The notes under the pieces: generated by a model | Database searches by the model: none | What the model saw: only the letters and a program-made list of their open reading frames with translations | What the model was told of the DNA's origin: nothing | Origin: JBFWRK01 sp050248955 | GTDB lineage: Bacteria; Actinomycetota; Acidimicrobiia; Acidimicrobiales; Ilumatobacteraceae | DNA: 64,000 bases | Assembly (NCBI GenBank): GCA_050248955.1 | Contig: JBFWRK010000012.1 | Span: forward strand, 62,001-126,000 | Direction: 5' to 3' | Translations under genes and position numbers: made by a program | Shown here: positions 45,658 through 53,197 of the stretch, piece after piece | Position numbering within the stretch: position 1 is the stretch's first letter | Layout: each line of letters starts with the position of its first letter

Positions 45658-46422
45658 ATGCCTGAGCAACTGCTGGACTTCACCGGAAAGGTCGTCCTCG
45701 TCACCGGCGGGGCGACCGGCATCGGGCGAGCCACCTCGCTGGCCTTCGCCCGCCAGGGCGCCACCGTCGTGATCGGCGACGTCGACGACCGGGCGGCCGA
45801 GACCGTGCGCCTCATCGAAGACGTTGGTGGCACCGGGCTGTTCGTGCGCACCGACGTCACTGTCGCCGCCGACGTCGAGCGCCTCGTCAACACTGCGGTC
45901 GACACCTACGGCGGGCTGCACGTCGCGTTCAACAACGCCGGCATCCTGCCTCCCACCGGCCCGCTGCTCGACCAGACGGAGGCGGACTGGGACAAGACCA
46001 TCGCCGTCGACCTCAAAGGCGTGTTCCTCGCCCTCAAGTACGAGATCGCCCACATGGTCACCGCCGGCGGCGGCGCCATCGTCAACACCGCATCCATCGC
46101 CGGAGTCATCGCCGACCCGGGCATGGCCCCCTACGTCGCCGCCAAGCACGGCGTCATCGGCCTCACCAAAGCGGCCGCCCTCGACTACGCCACGGCAGGC
46201 GTCCGGGTGAACGCCCTGGCCCCCGGACTCGTGGCGACCGGCATGACCAAGGGGTGGCTCGACGACCCAGAGATGCGCAAGGTCGTCGTGGCCGGCTCAC
46301 AGCTCGGCCGTCCCGCCGAGCCCGAGGAGATCGCCGGCATGGTCCTGTACCTGACGTCGGATCTCGCGTCGTTCGCCACCGGCGGCGTGTACGTCGTCGA
46401 CGGCGGCCAGACCGCCCACTGA
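45658..46422 (+). CDS. Short-chain dehydrogenase/reductase
   Basis: 254 residues. Classical SDR: TGGATGIGRA (17-26), NNAG motif in HVAFNNAGILPPTG, catalytic Ser in IVNTASIAGV, YVAAK (Tyr and Lys), and the closing DVATGGVYVVDGG-like end (FATGGVYVVDGGQTAH). NAD(P)-dependent oxidoreductase; substrate unknown. AAGGAAGAAGGGG precedes the ATG at 45658. 29 bp after YceI. Confidence 0.92.
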   Translation: MPEQLLDFTGKVVLVTGGATGIGRATSLAFARQGATVVIGDVDDRAAETVRLIEDVGGTGLFVRTDVTVAADVERLVNTAVDTYGGLHVAFNNAGILPPTGPLLDQTEADWDKTIAVDLKGVFLALKYEIAHMVTAGGGAIVNTASIAGVIADPGMAPYVAAKHGVIGLTKAAALDYATAGVRVNALAPGLVATGMTKGWLDDPEMRKVVVAGSQLGRPAEPEEIAGMVLYLTSDLASFATGGVYVVDGGQTAH

Positions 46423-46477
46423 ACCCCGGACCGGAGCGGGTGCGCCCGCTCCGGTTCCTCACCCCTCGGAGCCTTCC

Positions 46478-46999
46478 ATGTCGTTCTCACCTGTTCGTCT
46501 CAACCACGCCGTGCTGTTCGTCGCCGACCTCGACCGGTCGGTGCGCTTCTACACCGAGCTGTTCGGCATGGAGATCGTCGCCCGCGAACAGCGCGCCAAC
46601 GCCGCCTTCCTGCGCCTGCCGCGCTCGGGCAACCACCACGACCTCGGCCTGTTCGGCGTCGGCGCCGCTGGCGGCCCCAAACGCCGCGGCGCCATCGGCC
46701 TCTATCACCTGGCCTGGCAGCTCGACACGATCGACGAGCTCGCGGCGGCCCGCCAGGCCCTGCTCGACGCCGCCGCCTACACCGGCGAATCCAGCCACGG
46801 GGCCACCAAGAGCATCTACGGCGCCGACCCCGACGGCAACGAGTTCGAGCTCATGTGGATGCTCCCCCGCGACGAGTGGGGCCCGTACGAGAACGCTGCC
46901 CCGATCGACCACCTCGACCTCGCCGGCGAGGTGCAGCGCTGGAGCGGCGTCCGCACCGCCGGGCACATCACGCCCGACTCCGCGCAGGCACGGTCATGA
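46478..46999 (+). CDS. VOC superfamily (extradiol dioxygenase/glyoxalase-like) protein
   Basis: 173 residues. Starts LNHAVLFVADLDRSVRFYTELFGMEIVAREQR; metal ligands expected at His9 or so (LNHAV), His in GLYHLAWQLD and Glu in NEFELMWMLP. A one-cupin-pair VOC monomer of the catechol dioxygenase type; substrate unknown. Third gene of the operon; its TGA overlaps an ATG for a 27-codon reading frame. Confidence 0.88.
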   Translation: MSFSPVRLNHAVLFVADLDRSVRFYTELFGMEIVAREQRANAAFLRLPRSGNHHDLGLFGVGAAGGPKRRGAIGLYHLAWQLDTIDELAAARQALLDAAAYTGESSHGATKSIYGADPDGNEFELMWMLPRDEWGPYENAAPIDHLDLAGEVQRWSGVRTAGHITPDSAQARS

Positions 47000-47079
47000 G
47001 CTCATTCGCCCCGCCGGTCTTCGCCCGCGGGTCCGACGAGACCGAGATCATCGCCCTCGCCGGCTACACCAGCCGCTGA
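46996..47079 (+). CDS. Possible translationally coupled 27-residue peptide
   Basis: ATG overlaps the VOC stop (ATGA). The reading frame MSSFAPPVFARGSDETEIIA LAGYTSR ends at TGA 47077-47079, just before the convergent SnoaL gene. It has no known domain. It could be a real micro-protein or a chance short frame. Confidence 0.3.
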   Translation: MSSFAPPVFARGSDETEIIALAGYTSR

Positions 47080-47125
47080 AACCCTGACGGCGCCGCGTGC
47101 CCGCAACGTCGGCCGGAACCCGAGT

Positions 47126-47551
47126 TCACGGGCGGATGAGCTCGGTCTCGGCGGCGTGACGCGCTCGGAGATCTGCGTTCCAGTCCCCGCTGCAGTAGAT
47201 GGTCAGCTCGGCGATGCGGCCGCCACGAACCGCGGCGAGGAGGATCTTGCGGTCGGTGATCTCCTCGCCGTCATCCTGGTGGCGGCCGGCGAACTCGGCC
47301 ACGAAGCCGGATGCGGTGGGAATCGTGCGGATCACCCTCGTTTCGGCGCCGTCGGGCATGAACCCCTTGATCCAGGCATCGAAGGAGTCCTTGCCCTGGA
47401 GCTGGAAGCGCCACAGCGGCGGGTTGCCGTCGAGGAAGACCTCGTCGGCGAGGACGTCGCCGGCGGCGCCGGTGCGGAACACGTCGGCGAGACGTTCGCT
47501 GAGCTCTTGTGCGAGCGCGTCGTCGAGGACGGTTGATGCGAGCTGGCTCAT
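47126..47551 (-). CDS. SnoaL-like (NTF2 fold) protein
   Basis: 141 residues from ATG 47551, with AGGAG upstream. Helix-rich start (LDDALAQELSERLADVFRTG) then strands typical of NTF2 folds (VFLDGNPPLWRFQLQGKDSFDAWIKGF, TRVIRTIPTASGFVAEFAGRHQDDGEEITDRKILLAAVRGGRIAELTIYCSGDW). Could be a polyketide-cyclase-like or ligand-binding protein. Divergent from a second SnoaL-like gene. Confidence 0.75.
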   Translation of the reverse strand: MSQLASTVLDDALAQELSERLADVFRTGAAGDVLADEVFLDGNPPLWRFQLQGKDSFDAWIKGFMPDGAETRVIRTIPTASGFVAEFAGRHQDDGEEITDRKILLAAVRGGRIAELTIYCSGDWNADLRARHAAETELIRP

Positions 47552-47762
47552 GTCGGTTCTGCTCCTGGTTGGTCGCTGTCGTACGACGGTACGAAACGAC
47601 CAGCGGTCAGCGCATCGGGAGAAGCATGGAAGATCCAGATGCTGGCATCGGTAGAACGTCTGAGTCGGCTGCTCCCTGAAATCATCGGTTCGCCCGATGT
47701 GCGCGCTCGCTCGCTGTTCGTACGGTCGCAAGGTGAGAAACGGACCACCTTCTGGAGGACTG

Positions 47763-48158
47763 ATGAGCGACCATCCCAACGTCAAGACCGTGAACAGCAT
47801 GACGGAGGCGATCTTCAGCCAGGACCACGATGCCCTGGCCAAGATCTTCACCGACGACCTCGTGTTCCATCTCCGCGGCCCGGATCCGATGGCGGGCGAC
47901 CACGCAGGTGTGGGTGGGCTGCTCGGGGTCGTCGGCTCGTGGTTCGAGGCCACCAACGGCCAGATCGGGCTCGACCAGCAGTTCTGCATCGGCACCGACG
48001 GGTGGGCTGCAGAGTGGGAGCACGCCACGTTGCATCGCAAGGGCAGCACTCTCGAATCGCGCAATGCGTTCGTGTACCGGTTCGAAGGCGATCGCATCGC
48101 CGAGATGTGGATGTTCCTCGGTGCACCGCGCGAGGAGGCCGAGGCGTTCTTCGGCTGA
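47763..48158 (+). CDS. SnoaL-like protein
   Basis: 131 residues from ATG 47763. NTF2 fold: VNSMTEAIFSQDHDALAKIFTDDLVFHLRGPDPMAGDHAGVGGLLGVVGSWFEATNG, ending NAFVYRFEGDRIAEMWMFLGAPREEAEAFFG. Lies 31 bp before the LuxR/TPR regulator, so probably co-transcribed with it. Ligand and reaction unknown. Confidence 0.8.
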   Translation: MSDHPNVKTVNSMTEAIFSQDHDALAKIFTDDLVFHLRGPDPMAGDHAGVGGLLGVVGSWFEATNGQIGLDQQFCIGTDGWAAEWEHATLHRKGSTLESRNAFVYRFEGDRIAEMWMFLGAPREEAEAFFG

Positions 48159-48189
48159 CCACAGCCTTCAGTTCGGCGAAACTGGTCGC

Positions 48190-49815
48190 ATGGTGCGAGC
48201 TATCGAGGACGCTCGGGCGGCGTGCGAGGAGCGCCGGTGGGGCGATGCCTGGCGGCTGTGGTCGACGCTTGCTCCAGAGAGCCTCGACGTCGACGATCTC
48301 GACTTGGCGGCGACAGCGGGCTACCTGACCGGTCACGAGGAGGGCTTCGCGCGTTGGGTGCGAGCCCATCAGGTCTGCTTGGCCGATGGCGCCGTGCACC
48401 GAGCGGCGTACTTCGGGGGGAAGATCGCCCAGGGCCTCGGTTTCAAGGGCGACCTCGGCCGCTGCCGGGGCTGGGTCGACCGCACCGCCCGGATCCTGGA
48501 CGAGGCGAACATCGACTGCGTCGAGCAGGGCTACCTTCAATGCGGGCTGGGGATGCTGCGGATCTTCGAGGCCGGTGACATGGCGGGTGCGCACGCCCAC
48601 TTCGTGCACGCCGGCAAGATCGGTACCCGGTTCGCCCACCGCGAGCTGATCGCGGTCGCCCGCATCTACGAAGGCCGCATGCTGATCTACCTGGGCGACA
48701 TCGCCGAAGGGCTCGCGCTGCTCGACGAGGGCATGGTCGCGATCGAGGCCGGCGAATCGTCACCCTTGGCCACCGGTGACGCGTACTGCACCGTGATCGA
48801 CGCCTGCTCGGAGTTGTTCGACCTCAGCCGATGGCGAGTCTGGACGGAGTCGTTCGTCCGCTGGTGCGACGCCCAACAAGAACTCGTGCTCTACCGCGGC
48901 CACTGCTTTCTCCACCGCGCCGAGGTCCTCGAGCTGCTCGGCGAGTGGACAGAAGCTCTTGTCCAGGCTCGGCACGCCTGCGATCACCTCGCCGCGCCGG
49001 TCCACCCCACCGCCTTCGCCGGCGCGTGCGCCATCGAGGGTGACCTCCTCCGCCTGCTCGGCGACTTCGCCGGCGCCGAGGCGGCCTACCAGCGCGCCGG
49101 CGAGTACGGCCGCGACCCCCAGCCCGGCTTGGCGTTGCTGCGACTCGCTCAGGGACGCCTCGACGCCGCGGACGCCATGATCCGCCGGGCCCTCGGCGAG
49201 GCCCAGGATCCGATCTCGCGAGCATGTCTGCTCGCCCCGTACGTCGAGATCGTGCTCTGCGCCGGTGACACCGCCGCCGCGGGCGACGCCGCCGAGGAGC
49301 TCCGTCACGTGGCGGCCACACTCGGCACCCAGTTGCTGCGGGCGCAGGCGGCCCGCGCCGCCGGCGCGGTGCTCGCAGCCGAAGGCGACGCGAAGATCGC
49401 GCTCGTCGAGCTGCGACGAGCGTTCAACGAGTTCCACGCCCTCGGCGTGCGCTACGAAGCGACCCGCTCCCGTCTCCTCATCGCCGACGCATGCGCAGCG
49501 CTTGGCGACCACGACGCCGCGGCGATGGAGTCGAGCGCGGCACGCGCCGTGCTCGAAGCGCTCACGGCAACGGCGGAAACTCCACGCTCAACGGTCCAGC
49601 CGGGCACCCCATCGTCACCAGCCGGTCTCACCGAACGCGAGCTCGAGATCCTTCACCTTCTCGCCGAGGGCAAGACGAACAGGGGAATCGCGCAACAGCT
49701 CGTCATCAGCGAGAAGACCGTCGCAAGCCACGTGAGCCACATCTTCACCAAGCTCGGCGTCACCTCGCGAAGCGCCGCCACGGCGTACGCCTACCACCAC
49801 GCGCTCGTCCAATAG
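48190..49815 (+). CDS. LuxR-family regulator with TPR-like N-terminal region
   Basis: 541 residues from ATG 48190. About 460 residues of TPR-like helices (for example RRWGDAWRLWSTLAPESLDVDDLDLAATAGYLTG; AEVLELLGEWTEALVQARHACDHLAAP), no ATPase domain. The C-terminal HTH is LTERELEILHLLAEGKTNRGIAQQLVISEKTVASHVSHIFTKLGVTSRSAATAYAY (about 480-535). The TPR region would sense a protein or peptide. Follows the SnoaL gene. Confidence 0.88.
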   Translation: MVRAIEDARAACEERRWGDAWRLWSTLAPESLDVDDLDLAATAGYLTGHEEGFARWVRAHQVCLADGAVHRAAYFGGKIAQGLGFKGDLGRCRGWVDRTARILDEANIDCVEQGYLQCGLGMLRIFEAGDMAGAHAHFVHAGKIGTRFAHRELIAVARIYEGRMLIYLGDIAEGLALLDEGMVAIEAGESSPLATGDAYCTVIDACSELFDLSRWRVWTESFVRWCDAQQELVLYRGHCFLHRAEVLELLGEWTEALVQARHACDHLAAPVHPTAFAGACAIEGDLLRLLGDFAGAEAAYQRAGEYGRDPQPGLALLRLAQGRLDAADAMIRRALGEAQDPISRACLLAPYVEIVLCAGDTAAAGDAAEELRHVAATLGTQLLRAQAARAAGAVLAAEGDAKIALVELRRAFNEFHALGVRYEATRSRLLIADACAALGDHDAAAMESSAARAVLEALTATAETPRSTVQPGTPSSPAGLTERELEILHLLAEGKTNRGIAQQLVISEKTVASHVSHIFTKLGVTSRSAATAYAYHHALVQ

Positions 49816-49922
49816 CGGCACTGGGCGCCGCCGGCGCGGGCCTCTCCTGCGTCTTTGGGACACCGATCAGCCGGCTCCGCCTTGCCGTTGATACACGTGC
49901 GGTCTCTGGCGCCGGGTCTCGC

Positions 49923-49928
49923 TACCGT
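49923..49928 (+). promoter_or_regulatory. -10 element (TACCGT) of the GH16-like gene
   Basis: TANNNT hexamer 6 nt before the GTG start. Confidence 0.42.
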
Positions 49929-49934
49929 TGATCG

Positions 49935-50693
49935 GTGTCTCGCTTCTGGGACGATTTCGAAGGTACCCACCTCGACGAGTCGGTGTGGTTCCCGCACTAC
50001 CTTCCGGCGTGGAGCTCGCGAGCGGCAAGTGCGGCGTCCTACGTGGTCCGCGATTCCGCACTCACGCTGACGATCCCGGCTTCCCATCCGAGGTGGTGTG
50101 AGCGGGACCATCTTGAGCCCTTACGGGTGTCGGGGGTCCAGTCCGGCAACTTCTCCGGGTCGGTGGGGTCGACGATCGGGCAGCAGCGGTTTCGCGATGG
50201 GCTGGTCGTGGCAGAGGCGCAGCCGCGCTTCACGGGGTGGTTGCCGTCGTCGGGCAGGGTCGCCGTGCGCTGTCGCATGGATCTGACGAGCCGGTCCATG
50301 GGTGCGGTGTGGCTCGCTGGGTTCGAGGAGCAACCTGACGACGCTGGAGAGCTGTGCGTCGTGGAGGTGTTCGGCCGCAGCGTCGACGATGGCCGCTCGG
50401 CGGAGGTCGGCGTCGGTGTGAAGCAGATCCATGACTCGCGCCTCGTGCACGACTTCGTGGCGCCGAGGCTGAGCATTGATGTCGCCGAGGATCACGACTA
50501 CGCGGTCGAATGGGACGCGGCTCGTGCTGTGTTCTCGGTCGACGGTGAGCAGGTGCACGCGTGCACGAACCCCCCGACCTACCCGATGCAGATGATGCTC
50601 GCCGTGTTCGACTTCCCGGCGTCGGGCGACGACCCGCAAGACGACGTCGTGCCAACGCTCACGATCGACTGGGTCGAGGGCTCCGAGACCTGA
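49935..50693 (+). CDS. GH16-like concanavalin-A-fold protein with Cys in place of the catalytic Asp
   Basis: 252 residues from GTG 49935. It starts with FWDDFEGTHLDESVWFPHYLPAW and has the beta-sandwich pattern of family 16 glycoside hydrolases (RVAVRCRMDLTSRSMGAVWLAGF; YAVEWDAARAVFSVDGEQVH). The catalytic block reads E139-L-C141-V-V-E144 instead of E-x-D-x-x-E: both Glu are kept, the middle Asp is Cys. No signal peptide, so either cytoplasmic or unusually exported. May be a beta-glucanase-like enzyme with changed mechanism or a carbohydrate-binding relative. Confidence 0.75.
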   Translation: MSRFWDDFEGTHLDESVWFPHYLPAWSSRAASAASYVVRDSALTLTIPASHPRWCERDHLEPLRVSGVQSGNFSGSVGSTIGQQRFRDGLVVAEAQPRFTGWLPSSGRVAVRCRMDLTSRSMGAVWLAGFEEQPDDAGELCVVEVFGRSVDDGRSAEVGVGVKQIHDSRLVHDFVAPRLSIDVAEDHDYAVEWDAARAVFSVDGEQVHACTNPPTYPMQMMLAVFDFPASGDDPQDDVVPTLTIDWVEGSET

Positions 50694-50757
50694 CCGCTTG
50701 CGAGCACCAACGCTGGCCCGGAGAGTCGGGCCCAGCGGGGCGCCTTGGAAGGTATAC

Positions 50758-50773
50758 ATCAATTTCGTTTGAT
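50758..50773. promoter_or_regulatory. ArsR-type operator (ATCAA-N6-TTGAT)
   Basis: Perfect 5-bp arms. The right arm begins the TTGATT -35 hexamer of the arsR-arsC fusion promoter, so repressor binding would block RNA polymerase. Confidence 0.65.
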
Positions 50774-50797
50774 TGATAATCGATGGCGCGGTACTGT
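50769..50797 (+). promoter_or_regulatory. Promoter of the arsR-arsC fusion: TTGATT, 17 bp, TACTGT
   Basis: -35 TTGATT at 50769-50774, exactly 17 bp to -10 TACTGT at 50792-50797, which lies 7 nt before the GTG start: leaderless transcript expected. Confidence 0.6.
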
Positions 50798-50804
50798 CGG
50801 AAGC

Positions 50805-51617
50805 GTGCAGCCAACCGTCGCAGCCGGCCCCGAAGTCGGCCAACCGCCATCGTTCGTGCGGCTCGCGTCGCACCCAGTGCGGTGGCGGTTGTTGCAAGAA
50901 CTCGTGCAGAGCGACCGGGTCGTGCGGGAGTTGATGATGCTGGTCGACGAGCCGCAGAGCTTGGTGTCGTACCACTTGCGTCTGCTCCGGGATGGTGGGC
51001 TGGTCACCTCGCGTCGCAGTTCGGCCGACGGCCGAGACAGCTACTACGCCATCGACCTCACCGCCTGCCGGGATGCTCTGCAGAGCGCAGGCAGTGCGCT
51101 GCACCCGTCGTTGCGACTCGCCCCGTCGGCGCTCGAATGTCCACGAACTCGGAGTTCGCGTCGCCGACACCGGGTGTTGTTCGTGTGCACGGGGAACAGC
51201 GCGCGGTCCCAGATCGCAGAAGCGCTGCTCGAGCGGATGTCTGGCGGCGCAATCCAAGCTGTCAGCGCCGGCAGCCAGCCGAAGCAACTGCATCCCAACG
51301 CCATCCGCGTGCTTCACAAACGTGGAATCGACATCAGCGACCACCGTGCCAAGCACATCGACGAGTTCCGCTCCGACCGGTTCGACACGGTGATCACATT
51401 GTGCGACCGCGTTCGAGAGGTCTGCCCGGACTTTCCGTCCCGCCCCGAACTCGTCCACTGGAGCATGCCCGACCCAGCACTCGAGGGTCCGACGAACCGC
51501 GCGTCGTACCCGGCGTTCGAGCGCACCGCGGCCGAACTCGAGACCCGCATCGGATTCCGGCTCCCCCTGTTCGAACACAGCGCTACCCAAAGGAGATCCG
51601 CGAATGTCCACCGATGA
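50805..51617 (+). CDS. ArsR-type regulator fused to an LMW-PTP arsenate reductase
   Basis: 270 residues from GTG 50805. Residues 1-100 are a winged helix (LASHPVRWRLLQELVQSDRVVRELMMLVDEPQSLVSYHLRLLRDGGLVTSRRS) with no Cys in the recognition region, so the usual ArsR arsenite site is absent. Residues 123-260 are an arsenate reductase: P-loop CTGNSARS with Cys128, second and third Cys in TLC(200)DRVREVC(207)P, and the acid in MPDP (Asp223). This Cys trio is that of the thioredoxin-type arsenate reductase relay. Reduction of arsenate to arsenite and regulation may thus sit on one chain. Overlaps the next VOC gene by 14 nt. Confidence 0.88.
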   Translation: MQPTVAAGPEVGQPPSFVRLASHPVRWRLLQELVQSDRVVRELMMLVDEPQSLVSYHLRLLRDGGLVTSRRSSADGRDSYYAIDLTACRDALQSAGSALHPSLRLAPSALECPRTRSSRRRHRVLFVCTGNSARSQIAEALLERMSGGAIQAVSAGSQPKQLHPNAIRVLHKRGIDISDHRAKHIDEFRSDRFDTVITLCDRVREVCPDFPSRPELVHWSMPDPALEGPTNRASYPAFERTAAELETRIGFRLPLFEHSATQRRSANVHR

Positions 51618-51990
51618 AACCGTCAGCGTTCGCTACATGGTCGACGACGTCGAGAAGTCGATCGCGTTCTACACCGAACTCCTCGGCTTCGATCTCTTGA
51701 CCAGCGCCTCGCCAGCGTTCGCCGATGTCAAGCGGGGCAAGCTTCGTCTGTTGCTCTCCGGGCCGAAGAGCTCCGCAGGACGCCCCATGCCTGATGGCAC
51801 CTCGCCCGGACCGGGCGGTTGGAACCGAATCCACCTGATCGTCGACGACATCGACACGGAGGTCGGTCGGCTTCGCGACCTCGGCGCTTCGTTTCGCAAC
51901 GACGTCGTCGAAGGGCCCGGTGGGAAGCAGATCCTGCTGCAAGACCCGTCCGGCAACGTCGTCGAGCTCTTCCAGCCCGCCCACCGTTGA
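51604..51990 (+). CDS. VOC superfamily protein beside the ArsR-ArsC fusion
   Basis: 128 residues from ATG 51604. Glyoxalase-like start VSVRYMVDDVEKSIAFYTELLGFDLL, then RIHLIVDDIDTEVGRLRDLGASFRNDVVEGPGGKQILLQDPSGNVVELFQPAHR. His in RIHLIV and Glu in VVELFQ are the expected second-half ligands, but the first His is Tyr or Arg here, and there is no Cys at all, so it cannot be an ArsI-type C-As lyase. Likely a non-metal or reduced VOC ligand-binding protein. Confidence 0.82.
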   Translation: MSTDETVSVRYMVDDVEKSIAFYTELLGFDLLTSASPAFADVKRGKLRLLLSGPKSSAGRPMPDGTSPGPGGWNRIHLIVDDIDTEVGRLRDLGASFRNDVVEGPGGKQILLQDPSGNVVELFQPAHR

Positions 51991-52094
51991 ACGGCGTCTG
52001 CCGGTGACGCCGCGGTTCGGCCGTGCAGGTGGTGTCGGCGGCATCGCATCAAGCCGGACACCGCGCCGAAGCAGAGACGCGCCGGCCGAGAGGG

Positions 52095-52733
52095 TCAGCT
52101 CGTCCCGCGGGCGGTGGGCGCCCGCCAGTGGAACCGCATGGCGAGAAGCCGCAGCAGGAGCACCCCCACGGCGATGGTTGCGGCCGCGACGGCGCCGAGC
52201 GCTTCGTGCGACCACACCGCCGCAACCGCGATCGAACCCAACGTCGCGGGAACCGCATAGAGCCCACTGTCAGCCCGGAACACCGACGGCACCTCGCGAG
52301 CGAGAACATCACGGAGTACCCCACCGCCGACGGCGGTGATCACCCCGAGCAGCACCGCCGCGACCACACCGAGCCCGTGGTCGAGCGCCTTGGCCGTGCC
52401 CACGACACAGAACAACGCCAGCCCACCAGCGTCGAACACGAGCACCGGCCGACGAAGCACCTCGATCGCGCGGTGGCCCACCAGCACGACGACCGTCGCG
52501 ACCAGCGGCGCGATCAGATAGGTCTGGTCGCGCATCGCGGCGGGCGGACGTTCGCCGAGCAGCACGTCGCGCACGATGCCGCCTCCCAGCGCCGTCGCCG
52601 TCGCCAGCGCAGCGATCCCCACAACATCAAACCGACGCTGGACCGCGAGCGACGCGCCCGACAGGGCGAACACGAACACACCCACGATGTCGAGGACTCG
52701 CTCGAGCGTTGGGTCGAGACCCGTGACCGTCAT
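52095..52733 (-). CDS. TRIC/UPF0126-type membrane channel
   Basis: 212 residues. Two repeated halves of about three membrane segments: GVFVFALSGASLAVQRRFDVVGIAALATATALGGGIVRDVLLGERPPAAMRD and LALFCVVGTAKALDHGLGVVAAVLLGVITAVGGGVLRDVLAREVPSVFRAD. The GGGxxRDxL signatures are those of bacterial TRIC-like cation channels. TAGCGT lies 6 nt before the ATG. Confidence 0.9.
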   Translation of the reverse strand: MTVTGLDPTLERVLDIVGVFVFALSGASLAVQRRFDVVGIAALATATALGGGIVRDVLLGERPPAAMRDQTYLIAPLVATVVVLVGHRAIEVLRRPVLVFDAGGLALFCVVGTAKALDHGLGVVAAVLLGVITAVGGGVLRDVLAREVPSVFRADSGLYAVPATLGSIAVAAVWSHEALGAVAAATIAVGVLLLRLLAMRFHWRAPTARGTS

Positions 52734-52739
52734 GTACGA

Positions 52740-52745
52740 ACGCTA
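52740..52745 (-). promoter_or_regulatory. -10 element (TAGCGT) of the TRIC-type gene
   Basis: TANNNT hexamer 6 nt before the ATG. Confidence 0.42.
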
Positions 52746-52916
52746 ACGACCATCGCTCGTCAGCGTTCGATCGCTGCGCCTCCTCGCCGGCGGAGAGGTC
52801 GACCGTTGCCGTCACCACGGAGGCATACTCGAGCGGACACGAGCTCACGGCGGCGGTCGCGCTCACGTCGGTGCGAACTCCTGCAACGCCTGGAAGCGCG
52901 GGGTGCATGCACGACG

Positions 52917-52972
52917 GCGTGAGCCGGTCGACGAGCAGACGCCGAATCGCGGCGACGTGAATCGCATCGAGT
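52917..52972 (-). pseudogene. Remnant of a MarR-family C-terminal region
   Basis: Codes for DAIHVAAIRRLLVDRLTPS in one frame, close to APGHAAAVRRLFVDRLTPS of the marR gene at 44476-44982. At the DNA level 32 of 41 positions match (52919-52959 against 44591-44631). No winged helix precedes it, so it is a broken copy. Confidence 0.55.
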
Positions 52973-53064
52973 ACCCCGCCGGCAGCCCCAACGTCGACGT
53001 CAACTGTCGGACAAGCGGACTCCAGCGCGGCGGGTCCCCCGGTCGGTAGTCGCACCGATTTCAA

Positions 53065-53107
53065 CAACCGTTTAGGTTGCCGCTCGATCTCGGACGACCC
53101 GAGATCG
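53065..53107. promoter_or_regulatory. Two inverted repeats in the TRIC/flavoprotein gap
   Basis: CAACC-GTTTA-GGTTG (53065-53079) and CGATCTCGG-ACGAC-CCGAGATCG (53085-53107, 9-bp perfect arms). The first resembles the arms of the ArsR palindrome at 10482-10501. No adjacent start codon, so function is unknown. Confidence 0.4.
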
Positions 53108-53197
53108 AACCCTCGTCATGACCGACGACCCACGGCCTGACAGATCCAGGGTGCCCCCGAGCCCGGCCGAGTGACCCTCGGCGGGCATGACATCGTG

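Larger units (their letters stand above)
52734..53197. other. Gene-poor region with a degraded marR fragment and inverted repeats
   Basis: 464 bp without an intact gene. It contains the -10 of the TRIC gene (52740-52745), a marR tail remnant (52917-52972) and the paired inverted repeats at 53065-53107. Confidence 0.5.

Noticed and set aside
51604..51990. ArsI-type C-As lyase
   Set aside because: No cysteine anywhere in the protein and the first metal ligand is missing, despite the arsenic context.
52627..53067. 146-codon minus-strand frame that includes the marR-like tail
   Set aside because: Starts from TTG, overlaps the TRIC gene start, and only the short VDRLTPS segment is recognisable; treated as a remnant, not a gene.
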